Assembly: GCA_018398765.1 (NCBI GenBank)
Contig: JAHBMJ010000983.1
Span: 2,899-37,597, forward strand
DNA from: Chromera velia
Lineage: Eukaryota > Sar > Chromeraceae
Direction: 5' to 3'
DNA length: 34,699 nucleotides
The notes beneath the pieces were generated by a model. The model was not told the DNA's origin, ran no database searches, and saw only the letters and a list, made by a program, of their open reading frames with translations. Made by a program: the position numbers and the translations under genes. Positions 12,238-22,429 of the stretch are shown in pieces. Each line of letters begins with the position of its first letter. The first letter of the stretch is position 1.

Positions 12238-12294
12238 TGTTGGAGTGGAAGTTACATGACATGCCCTAATTCAAAAAAGAGGTACTAAAATATT

Positions 12295-12398
12295 GACTGA
12301 TTCATCGGGTGACATTCATCCGATCGATCTTAAGTGGAGACAGAGAGACTGATTCATCGGGTGACATTCATCCGATCGATCTTAAGTAGAGACAGAGA
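12295..12398. repeat. 52-bp tandem duplication
   Basis: Two adjacent copies of a 52-bp unit beginning gactgattcatcgggtgac, at 12295-12346 and 12347-12398, differing at about two or three bases. Each unit contains the palindrome gatcgatc. No coding role is apparent. Confidence 0.9.
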
Positions 12399-13318
12399 AA
12401 AGAAATCAAAGAAAGACATTGTGAATGAACGAACGAACGAACGAAGGCAAGCAATCAAGGACGGAAATAACCGAATCAATCAAGTCTCGTGGCTGCAGAT
12501 ACTATCCCTTTCTTTCTTCTTCTTTGCTTCCCCGCATATGAAATGAAAAAGAGACATGCAACTGCCTGACGGATGTTCGTTCTATATGGTTGAGTGTTCA
12601 TCTGCCTTCCTCTCCACGTCCCCGTGTCCCTCCCTCCACGCTTGCATGGCCGCGACAGTCAAGAAACAGGAGGTTGAGTCACCTCTCTCTGTCTCCTTCC
12701 CTCCCTCCCTCTCGCCTCCTTCGCCTGCCTGCCTGCCTGCCTCACTGCCTGCGTTGTCTGTCTGTGGAAAGTGCCCGCATGATCTTCGCGGACACAGAGA
12801 GGCAGGCAGGCTGGCAAAGCGAAGAGGGAGGAAACCAAATCAAGAATGCATGTAAGAGGTAGGTCAACCGACGGTGGGTGATTGGGGACAACAAGAACGA
12901 CGTCAACGTCCTTCGCTCCCTCCCTTTCCTCTTCTGTTCCCTCGATCTCCTTTTCTTGCTTGCAAGGCAGCTGCATGCATGCATTCCTCCCCTTAGAGAA
13001 GCTCCTCCCTTCCTTCCTTCCCTCTCGTCTTGTCAGTCCTTTTGGCCCCGCCTGCAATGCTGTCAGATGTCTTTGTGTCGCCGTGTAGAAAGAAAGGAAT
13101 GGGAGGAAAGAGCTGACGAGAGGCCGGTCAGTCAGTCAGTCAGACAGACCATTGATCTCTGCAGGTGGATGCTGCTGCCGTCTGCATTGCAGAGCGGAGT
13201 TTTCATCCGTGAGTGGAAGATAACTGACCAATGTGTGTGGGACAGACAAGACGTCAACACGTGGGGGGAACACAGAGATGCAAAGAGAAGGGAGAAGAGC
13301 GGCAGAGTGACCTTCCTT
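12399..13318. other. Gene-free spacer
   Basis: Mixed C/T- and G/A-rich sequence with a short GAAC repeat near 12427-12446 and a CAGT repeat near 13126-13146. An open frame of 197 codons starts at 12878 on the plus strand and runs into the 308-bp duplication. Its translation shows no recognisable domain and its C-terminal part is the duplicated sequence, so I do not call it a gene. Confidence 0.4.
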
Positions 13319-13933
13319 CCCGTGTGTGAAACACTGTTCCCGATCCTTCCCCCTCCTTCATATGCTCTCCTTCCCTCTATTGGCAGAGCGGCGTCGGAGG
13401 GAGGGAGGGAGGGCGCTCCTCCCTCCTTACAGACGTCTGCCTTGCTGTTTGTTCAAACTGCATCTTTCTGACAGTCAGAAGCAAGCAGGCAGCAAAGAAA
13501 GGAGAACAGAGGGCGGGTCACAGTCAAATAATAGCAGATGGCAATGCAGACAGTGACTTCGATGGTATGAGCAGAGAGGACCAAAAGCCGTTCTACTTCC
13601 TCTCTTCTGTTTCATTGTCTTGTTGTCCCGTGTGTGAAACACTGTTCCCGATCCTTCCCCCTCCTTCATATGCTCTCCTTCCCTCTATTGGCAGAGCGGC
13701 GTCGGAGGGAGGGAGGGAGGGCGCTCCTCCCTCCTTACAGACGTCTGCCTTGCTGTTTGTTCAAACTGCATCTTTCTGACAGTCAGAAGCAAGCAGGCAG
13801 CAAAGAAAGGAGAACAGAGGGCGGGTCACAGTCAAATAATAGCAGATGGCAATGCAGACAGTGACTTCGATGGTATGAGCAGAGAGGACCAAAAGCCGTT
13901 CTACTTCCTCTCTTCTGTTTCATTGTCTTGTTG
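13319..13933. repeat. 308-bp near-perfect tandem duplication
   Basis: Copy 1 is 13319-13626 and copy 2 is 13627-13933. Read by eye the two copies are identical over their full length, including short G and C runs, and copy 2 diverges from copy 1 only where it ends at about 13933. The unit shows no recognisable domain in any frame. The identity implies either a very recent duplication or an assembly artefact. Confidence 0.92.
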
Positions 13934-16900
13934 GAAGGTGTCGTAAACTCGATAGGTACGCCTTCATGTTCCGTCAGTCTTTCTTGGGGGGTGCCTTCTT
14001 CTTTTTTTCGCCTTTGCCTTTGCCTTGCCTCTAGGCGTGCAACCAACCCTCCCTGCCTTGCCCTGTCCTGCCTTGTGTGTTGGCGGGAGGGCGGGCCGTT
14101 TGTTCGTTCGTTTCGTCCCATCATTTCCCCTTGGAGAGTTGGGAAGGAAGGGGGGGGGGGCAGAGAGATCAAGAAAGAGAAAGGGAAACCGAGTGGAGAG
14201 GTCTGCTCACTTTTCACACACCGATACACACAGAGAGGTTGGCGAGGAAGACTCAGGACTCTATGTAGAGCGGAAAAGTTCTTTTCTTCCTTCCTTTCCG
14301 TTCTTTCTCTCATTCGCTCTTTCTTTCCTTCTTTTTTCCTCTTTTGTTCCGTCCTCAGTTCCTGCACTCACTCGACTTCGAAGTCGATCTATAAAGATTC
14401 GCGGCCCACAATTGTTTTTTGGTTTCCTGCACGCAGCCCTGGTTTTGTGCTGACCGCGACTTCGCGCTATGAAACAGAGAAGAAAAAGCATGGCGTAAGT
14501 TTAGACAAGAATAAGTGTACACACTGCCTTGCCTAATTCATTGAAGGAGTAGAACGAACGAAATAGTAACTGAAGAGAACGAGAGAGAGAGAGAGTGGCT
14601 TGATGTTGATGATACTTCCAGAGAAAGAGCGTTCACTGCATTCCTCTTCTTCCTCAATGGAGTCCTCTTGGGGGTCCACTTGGGAGAGCAGAGAAAAATG
14701 GAGAGGGGCCATGAAGGAAGGAAAAACGAAAGGAAACAACAACTGGAAGGAAAGAAGCGAAGAGGAAGGAACAGAAAAAGGACGGAAAATGCTAGTAGCA
14801 GAGAAAGAGAGGGGGGTGGACTGCTGAATGGACGGATGAGTAAGTAGATGGCCGAATGTCATTCACACAAATGAAGGAATGCTGAAGGGCGTAAATGGAA
14901 GAAAGGGTCCTGTGTGTAACTTTGGAGGAATGCATGGATTCATTTGTGGACGTGTGTGTGAGTGTGTGGTGGGTGCATCAGTGCTTCGTTCGTGTTTTTT
15001 CTGCTTTGTGCCTGAACTCGTCTTTGCCCCCTCCTCTCCTCTCCTCTCCTCTGCCCCCGTCTTCTTCATGCATGATTTGTAGCTCGTGCAGGTCTTTCCC
15101 TCACACCCCTTCCGACTTGAAAACATTGTCTTGTGTTTCGTTGCCCTTTTCTGTTCTGTTCTGTCCTGTTCGTGATAGTTCGAATATCTTGTCTATCCGT
15201 CTCTGTCTCTCTCTCTCTGTTCCTCTCTGGTTCTGTATTTCTTTCTTTACGACTGTAACGCTTGCACGCAGACAAGGAAAGAGCAAAGAGAAAAAAAGGA
15301 AAGGAGAAAAAAGACCTGAATAGGGAGCGCATCGCGACCAGACAACAGTAGACTGACTCGAGTCTTTCTTTTTTGGATCGAACTCTCTGCCGATTCTCGG
15401 GAGTGAGCGCTTCTCTGAACAACTTTCGCGAGCTGCTCTTCTCGCCCAACCTTCCGTCTTCAGTGCCTTCGTTGGCAGTGAGGAGACTGAAAATACTAAG
15501 AGAAAAGGAGGGTGAAGCGACGGAGACTGGGCCGTTCTCTTGCATCATCTCAGAGCTTCATTTGCCTCCTGAGAAAGAGACAATGGGTGACAGGGAAAGC
15601 AGCAGATCACCAAGTTAATGAAGGGAACGATACGCGTATGCAGACAACTGCAGGCAGAGGAAAGGAAGCAAAGCGCTCCGCTGGAAGCCACCCCTTCCGA
15701 CCTCCTGAACGCATTCATGGCTGGATCGAAGGTCGAAAAGAGAAGAGCCGAGAAGAGAAGAGGAAGAAAGCCTAGGCAGAGGACTGCAGGACGGAAAGTG
15801 AGGAAGGTGTGCCAGCGGGAAGAAACGAAGGAAGGAATGAAAAGAGAGAGGGTGAATGATAGAGAAGGAGAAGAGAAGAGACAAGGTCCGACGAGTCAAC
15901 TGTCTCCCTTTCGTTTCTGCTCCTTCTCTTGATTGCTCTTTGTCTCTTCTCTCTGCCTTCCCTCCTGCCTGCCTCCCTAGCTGTCTGTCTGTCTGTCTGA
16001 TACAATCTGTCTGGAAGCTTCGATTGGTGGTGCCGTGCTTCCTTCCCTTCCTTCTTGTGGCTCCGTCTCCGTCCTACCCCTCCTGGCTTCATTTTCTTCT
16101 CTTCCGACATCCTTCGACTCCTCAGTCAGTCAGTCAGTGAGTCGATACAGCCAGGCAGGCTTGACTGTCAAGCCGGGAGAACTTGTGAGAACACTGTCTT
16201 GTCTGAGAACACTGATAGCAGGATCAATCATGCAGGGAGGGTTGGCGGTTGTCGGTCGAGCAATCGTCAAGATAATTGGAGTGAGACGAGACGGGGAAAC
16301 GAGAGGAAGAGAGAAAGAGAGAGAGGTCTGATTGGCTGACAGTCGAGCTTTGGGTTCTTTATCTGCTCTTCCTTCACCTTTTATGCGGCTCATCCCCCCC
16401 CTCCCCTGCTTTCTGTTCCTTCCTTTCGATTCATCCCTTGAAATTTTCTTTCTTTCCCATCTTCTCTCTGACCGACTCAAACTCCTTGTTTGTCAGTGCA
16501 ACTAACTGTGCACAGAAGAAGTCCACGATGGAAAAGACAGTCAGGGGGGGCGCTTGCGATTCTCTCCGGTACTCTTGAGCACGGATTTGTCCTTCGCTTT
16601 CTTCTGCTGCTGTCCTGTGAATACCTCCCGCTTCTTTTCTTCCAAGTTTACGCAACCTGCTACCATCTTCTTCGCAGCTGAAGCCAAAGAGCTCCTTCTC
16701 CCCACCTCCGCCCGTGTCCGCATCTCTTGTGACGATGGACGAAAGAAAGAAAGAAAAAAGAGGACTGTCTGCCTCTCTTCCTTGTTTCGATCCAGATCGA
16801 CAGGCAAATGACCCGTTCTTTCCTTCAACTTAATTGCCCTCCTTCCTTCCGCATCCTCCCTTCTTCGTTTGATCTGATCGTGCGCTTGTCTGAATTGGAA

Positions 16901-17400
16901 GCGGACGAGAGGAGAAAGGGAAATTGAAAAGAAAAGGAGAACTGCCTACTCCTCTGTCTCTTCGGCTTTTCCCCGTGATTGCCCGGGGAATTTGCTTTTG
17001 ACTGCTTGCTTGTGCTCCTTTCGTTCCATTTCGTTCCCTCTCTGTAATTTGAAATCGATGGGGGGACCCGCTTGGCCTTTGTTTGTTCTTTTTCTGTCTT
17101 CTGTCTTTTTGTCTTTCTTGTCTCTCTTGCTGTCTCTGGTTTCGGCTCATCTTCTGGTCTCTACTCTTCCTTCAGTCGTTCGTTCGTTCGTGTCGCCAGA
17201 CCACCCGTTTTGTTGTGTCAGCGGTGGGTTGGTTCCTTTTGTTTCCTTCTCGTTTTTTCGCTTTTGTGTTTCCTTCCCTCCTCTATCTATCCCCCTCTTC
17301 TTCTCTGAATTGCTTATTCTGTTGCATGGTGTTTGTTGCCGATTGGGAAGGGGAAAGACTGGAATGTGAACCTGCAGCTAAGAGAGACTGCGGATGCCGG
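13934..17400. other. Gene-free purine/pyrimidine-asymmetric region, second half
   Basis: This continues the composition of the preceding 6 kb. Two stretches look slightly more protein-like than their surroundings. One is the plus-strand frame at 16150-16331, with a hydrophobic passage including MQGGLAVVGRAIVKIIGV. The other is a minus-strand frame at 16541-16720, with a passage including AAKKMVAGCVNLEEKK. Neither has a recognisable domain, a partner exon that I can connect, or an obvious start, so they stay unannotated. Confidence 0.4.
14372..14396. promoter_or_regulatory. 16-bp perfect palindrome next to a TATAAAG box
   Basis: The 16 bases at 14372-14387 (tcgacttcgaagtcga) equal their own reverse complement. 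A tataaag sequence follows at 14390-14396. This could be a dimeric-factor site beside a TATA box for an unseen transcript running into about 14420-14560. No product downstream is recognised, and it may be chance. Confidence 0.25.
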
Positions 17401-17407
17401 CCTGCAT

Positions 17408-17731
17408 CTAGTTGGTATCCGTCGTCGGCATACAAGTCATGATTGCTTTACCCTCTTTAATATTCTTCTTCTGACATTCATAAATGGGTATGATTTGCCC
17501 ACTGCGGCGTGATTCAGCGACGTTTCGGTCTATTTCCGTCGATGCTCTAAAGAAAGACTGCGTGATGTTTGCGTGCAAGACTGCTTTCACATGCATTGTT
17601 CTGATAATATGTTTGGATACTAAGTGACTAAGTCTTACAATTCTTCTTTTAGCATCGTCATCAAGGCCATGATCAGGCGACTTCACCGGCACTAGAACCG
17701 GCAGCCGTCGTGCACTAATGGCGAATGACAA
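17408..17731 (-). CDS. Uncharacterised ORF, 107 residues
   Basis: A minus-strand open frame beginning at an ATG at 17729-17731 and ending at 17408. Its amino-acid composition is balanced (for example LSHLVSKHIIRTMHVKAV), unlike the compositionally biased frames of the preceding 10 kb. I recognise no domain, signal peptide or membrane segment. It lies where the DNA changes from pyrimidine-rich to AT-rich. It could be a small gene, one exon of a larger one, or chance. Confidence 0.25.
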   Translation of the reverse strand: MSFAISARRLPVLVPVKSPDHGLDDDAKRRIVRLSHLVSKHIIRTMHVKAVLHANITQSFFRASTEIDRNVAESRRSGQIIPIYECQKKNIKEGKAIMTCMPTTDTN

Positions 17732-17759
17732 TTATAGAACAATATGTATAAGTGTTCAT

Positions 17760-18996
17760 AATTAATACTAGATTCATCTCTAGGGATAATTTTCAAACAA
17801 AAAACAAACAAAAAAAAACGTTCTTCGGCTAGCTCTCCGGACCTTTTTTTTTTGCATATTTTTTTAATTTGTTTTCATAAACATATGCATGGTGGGGATG
17901 CAAAAACATTAGGGCTAGCATTAGGGAACCACACCTATAGAACCACACTTTTCTTACATGAAAACAAACAAACAAAAAAGTGAAAATGACCATTTTTTTT
18001 TTTTTTAAATTACTCCTAGACTCACTTCTACGACGAGTCTACATTCATATCTAAATTTAATCTCATTTATCTAAAATTGTATAGTACGACGTATACTAAC
18101 TGACTGTACTGATAATTGAAACCTTTGCATGTACTGGGAAGTGACTTTTAATTTTCTTTCAAATTCTTTGTATATCATACCGAATTTCATGACAAATTCA
18201 TATAAAAAATTCACTGAAAAACTGAGAAAAAAAATTACTGAAAAACTTTTTTTCGTTTTTCAATGGTAAACTTTTGGATTCAAGTATTCACAATTACAAA
18301 AAAGATGAGAGAGAAACTAAGCCTTTAAAAGACTTATGGTTTATATCTAGCATAGCCAAACTTTTATTTCATTTCATTCGTCATCATTTATCTGCATAAA
18401 AACCTGAATAACTTTTAAATATAAGGTGCCAGTACTAGTGCCAGGATGTGGTGTATACATGTGTTAGAAATTGTTGTATTGATAGTATGTGACGTGAAAC
18501 TTATCCTGAAAGAATGATAGTGCATTAATCTCCGACATTGAGTGCATTATAATGAGTTTTCCCCACAAAAAATGTTTTAAAAATGATAAAAAAGTTGTTA
18601 GAAAAGTGATTGAAAAATAAAAGAAAAATGATCGAACACTGATACAAAAATGATATAAATTAGGAGTCTTTAGCAACCTGTAAGGGTCTGGGAGGCCACA
18701 CACACAGTATTGTGTAACAATAAGGCTGCCGTCTGTTCTTTGGTCTCATTCTATAGTCTCTTTATGTTTCTTTGGTTTTATTTGTCTCTTTATGTTGTAT
18801 TTTCTTTCCTTTTGCTCTGTGTTTGCGCCCAATCCTGTATTGAGTCGTTTTCAAGCGCCTTCTTCTTGTCACGCGGCTGCGCCTTTAGAAAGGACTCTCT
18901 TCTCTTCACACAGTGACATGGGATGGGACTGTGCATGTTGACTCGGAAGAGGATGCTGACTGTATCGGGGATTGCGTACATGTGTGTGGTCGTAGG
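17760..18996. other. AT-rich spacer
   Basis: Strongly AT-rich DNA with A and T runs and no coding frame of interest. No terminal inverted repeats or transposase fragments were seen. Short ORFs near 18464-18916 translate to low-complexity hydrophobic sequence and are not supported. Confidence 0.5.
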
Positions 18997-19035
<39 letters not shown>

Positions 19036-19136
19036 GATAATATTGAGCTCACCGCCCAGTCCTAGGGGCGACGTATATATATGTGTATGTGTGTATGTGT
19101 GTATGTGTATGTGTGTGTGTGTGTATGTATATGTAT
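18997..19136. repeat. CT microsatellite followed by GT/TATG-rich microsatellite
   Basis: CT repeats run to 19031. An interval containing a single-copy stretch follows, then interrupted GT and GTAT repeats at 19075-19136. Confidence 0.9.
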
Positions 19137-20869
19137 GTTCATGTGTTGGCGTCTGTCCGTGAGTGTACATGTGTGTGGACAGATATCACTTGCCCCTGAA
19201 CTCCCTCCGAATCGGGTTTCCCAGGAATCCCGGAGGCGGTCCAAGAACTTCGCCTTAAACGTGCTGAGGTTGATCCCATTTGAGCACTTTCTTTAAGCCT
19301 TCTTTTCTTTTTTCCTCGTATGCCGACGTACCTGCATGGTTGATCAAATTAGCAAAGAACGTACGAATTAGAGACAATTGAAATTTTGCAAACGTCATAG
19401 AGCTATCATGGCTACACAATAATATGCAAACAAACTGTTTAAACGAAAACACTCGATCCTAGCACTCGATCAAGATCGTCATATGCATGTTCGTTCAAAC
19501 TTGCGCATGTATCTATAAAACTGTGTCATTGTCTATCATCGATGTTCACCCCCTTTCCCGGGCCCCCCCGCTGGTCTAGGCTTGGTCCTTGGCGTTGACG
19601 TCGGCAATATAATTCCTGAGAGTACTTCTACGTTCACTCGATCCTTGCCCTGGCATACTGCTGCATTCGATCCGCCCCCCAGCCTTTCCCCCCCATCTCA
19701 AGATCAATGACATAAGATCAGACAGGCTTTCATGACAACGAATGATGTACGTCCTCTACCAATCACTGCTGCTGCATTACAGCTAACAGTTTATGGCTAT
19801 CGGAAAACTTGCGGCTTGACAGACAAACACATGCGTAGTGCACCACATAAACCGAACGGGCTGGCACTGTAGTTTAACAGCCGGTGACAGCACTTAGTGT
19901 CCAACCGTTCGGATGCAATCAATTAATTGGAAAACTATCAGATAGATAAAGAGCTTCACGACTTCACAATGACTTGACCTTTTACAACCTTTCTAAAATC
20001 AAAGTGCGAGATAATTACGCCCAATGCAATAAAAAACGAAACCAAACATCTACTTAGCGCTCTGTTGGACACAATCGAGAATACTATTCTATTTAATTTG
20101 ATTATTTGAATTTACTCACTGTCCTACGGCCAAAAAATCTTATTACGCAAAAGGACGTTTTCCTTCTGAAGAAACTGTGACGTATAGTGGTCGAAGCAGT
20201 CACAAGAAGAAAAGAAAGTTTTAGATGAATTTGAAAGCGTATGATTTGATTGTGGCTTCTGACTCTATTGCTAACCTGTCCTTTCCTGTTGCAAATCTAC
20301 GTCTGTCAATCCCCCATCGTTATTGTACCGGGCCCCTCAAGTCGCCTTCTCGACCTCTTCGTAGCTTCGCAGTCTGGAGGGGTTTCTCTCGTGAAGGTTT
20401 GTCTACACAGATCATAAAAAAACGTAAGAAAATAGGAAAAACGTTACAGGCACAGCCGGGTATAGCTATATTGCAAAGAAAAACAGGGGACGCGAGGGGA
20501 CGACTCTCAACAACCCATCTTCTTGTTTTACCGCAGCAGTGCCTTTAATCATTTTCCCACATCTTTCTCTCAGTGAATTAATCAGCCAATGATAGTCAGC
20601 CTGCATGCCATTGCATGCAATTTGACTCTGTATGTGCCCATAGGCCAGCATTCACCTAGTTGAAACAACAGCACAGAGATCCGGAAAAGCGAAAAAGGAG
20701 AAGATGCACATATTGTACAAAAAAAAGGAAACAAACAAAAGGGACCACATGGCATTTTCAATCCTTCCGTTCTCCCCCCTTCCTTTCCTACAACATTTGC
20801 TCTGGCAATAGGTATCATTAGACAACACACCCAGAAAGATTAACAAACGCCGTCAAGAAAGATTTAAAG
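19137..20869. other. Spacer with no recognised gene
   Basis: Moderately AT-rich sequence. An imperfect inverted repeat is present, with arms at 19851-19865 (containing ccgaacgg) and 19901-19912 (containing ccgttcgg). A 107-codon plus-strand frame at 20225-20548 has a mixed composition but no recognisable domain. No tRNA or other structured RNA gene was identified. Confidence 0.4.
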
Positions 20870-20996
20870 TTGAAAAGGAAAGAAAGAAAGAAGAAAGAAA
20901 CGTATAAGGGAAAAAAGAAGGCAACAAATATGGAAGGAAGGAAGGAAGAAAGGAAGGAAAGAAGGAAGGAAAGGAAGGAAGGAAGGAAGGAAAGAA

Positions 20997-21030
<34 letters not shown>

Positions 21031-21102
21031 CAGACAGACAGACAGAAAGAAAGAAAGAAAGAAAGAAAGAAAAACAGAAAAACAGAAAGAAAGAAAGAAA
21101 AA

Positions 21103-21134
<32 letters not shown>

Positions 21135-21380
21135 AAAAAAAAAAAAAAAAGAAAGGAAGGAAGAAGAAAAAGAAAGGAGAAAAAGAAAGGAGAGAAGGAA
21201 AGAAGGAAGGACTAAGGAAAAAACGAACGAAAGAAAGAAAGAAAGAAAGAAAAAAGAAAGGAAAGAAGGAAGGGAGGGCAAGAATAATGAAAAGAAACAA
21301 TGATAGAAGGAAGGAAGAAAGGAAAGAAGCAAGAAACAAGGAAAAAAAAAGAAAAGAAGGGTCGAAAAAAACGATGAAAA
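20870..21380. repeat. GAAA/GGAA-rich satellite-like tract
   Basis: About 500 bases of almost pure purine on the plus strand, made of interspersed GAAA, GGAA and GAAG units with a short CAGA block near 21030. Both strands have long open frames here (Lys/Glu/Arg-rich or Phe/Leu/Ser-rich), which are by-products of the repeat. Confidence 0.9.
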
Positions 21381-21857
21381 GAAGGAAAACAGATCTTTTC
21401 AGAAAGACAAGAGGAAAGAAGAAGGAAGCAAGCAAGGAAGGCAGCAAGAAGAATAAGGGAACAGATGAAAGAGAGAGTGAATGCATTGGCAAACGGATTA
21501 ATGGCTGGGTGAGTGAGTGAATGAACGAATAAATGATACAACTAACAGAAGTGAGCTTGCCTATTGTATAGAAGGCAAAGAAAGGAGGAAAGAAGGAAAG
21601 AAGAAAGGGAGGAAGGAAGGAATAAACAAAAAAAGCCACAGAAAGAAGGAAAACAGATCTTTTCAGAAAGAGTAGAGGAAAGAAGAAAAAAATAAGTAAA
21701 TTAAGAAGGCAGCAAGAAAGAACAGGCATGAGAGAGGCATGCGGAAGAAATAAAAAAAAGGGAACAAAAACGGGAAGAAGGGAAAACAACGGTTTGGAAG
21801 GATATGCGAACTCATGCAGTTCAAGAATCCCTAGATAAGTACATGCAGGGTCAATGT
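21381..21857. repeat. Dispersed repeat R, left copy (internally duplicated)
   Basis: A repeat of unknown class that recurs in this window. The motif agaaggaaaacagatctttt occurs at about 21381 and again at about 21643, giving an internal period of roughly 262 bp. The segment around 21447-21620 recurs at 28567-28745. The segment around 21672-21857 recurs at 27931-28133 and, inverted, at 30975-31072. It has no coding content. It was present at the site before the copia element, because its last five bases (AATGT, 21853-21857) are the left target duplication. Confidence 0.8.
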
Positions 21858-22367
21858 TGTTGAGCCGCTATGTTTGAAGTGCCCGCCGCCATGCGCGCCG
21901 CCTCATAGATTGATGAGCCATGCCAAGCTGCATGCATGCATGCATATGTATGCTTGTCTATGCAAGTTGAATTCGGTTGAATTAATTGCAATCAATAGCA
22001 GCATGCTCATAAAATGTGGTGAGACGCGCTGCACGCACTCATGAACCATTGGTTCACGTTTTGGTCATGAACTGCCAAAAATTCATTTATAGGCAAAAAG
22101 TCTTCTTTTGAGGGGCGAAAACCTCCCTAAAACTACGCTAAAACCCCCTTTAAAAACCATAAAATTCACTTTTCAAAGAGGCTCTGCCAAAAATTCAGGA
22201 GTGCATGCAGCGCGGATGAGACGTGATGAGATGAAACGGCTGAACAATGAAAGGAACGGGAAGATGCAATGCATCCCGTCCTTCAGTCTTTCCCTGTAAG
22301 AAGATTTCAAGAGACTCTAATGATAGGCTTCTAGTTGAGAAGATCTAGTGGCTTATAGGGTCTTTCA
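21858..22367 (+). repeat. Left LTR of the copia element
   Basis: 510 bp, beginning TGTTGAGCCGC and ending GGGTCTTTCA, with the TG...CA ends of LTRs. It is preceded by the target duplication AATGT. It holds a short GCAT repeat near 21933-21950. It is the most complete of the three LTR copies and serves as the reference. Confidence 0.9.
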
Positions 22368-22429
22368 GTCAGTGTGTCCGATCTGATTGCCCTTTTCTCT
22401 TTCTTGCTCTCTCTAGATTTTTCAAGATA

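Larger units (their letters stand above)
7345..12294. other. Gene-free purine/pyrimidine-asymmetric region, first half
   Basis: About 5 kb in which blocks of C/T-rich sequence alternate with blocks of G/A-rich sequence. Many open frames of 60-180 codons exist on both strands, but they translate to runs of Ser, Leu, Phe, Pro or of Lys, Arg, Glu as the base composition dictates, and none shows a domain. Microsatellites include CT then GT at 9718-9765, GAAA then GGAA at 9851-9896, TGAT at 11465-11486 and CT at 12007-12042. A possible exon-like stretch lies at 9025-9194, after a pyrimidine-rich tract, with a charged translation containing KNASKHLDDKEEAKE. I cannot support it as a gene. Confidence 0.5.

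Noticed and set aside
12878-13471. A 197-codon plus-strand frame as a gene
   Set aside because: No domain, a pyrimidine-driven N-terminal half, and a C-terminal part that is simply the 308-bp duplicated unit.
20818-21789. A 323-codon minus-strand frame rich in Phe, Leu and Ser, resembling a membrane protein
   Set aside because: It is the complement of the GAAA/GGAA tract. All its hydrophobic runs follow from the repeat.
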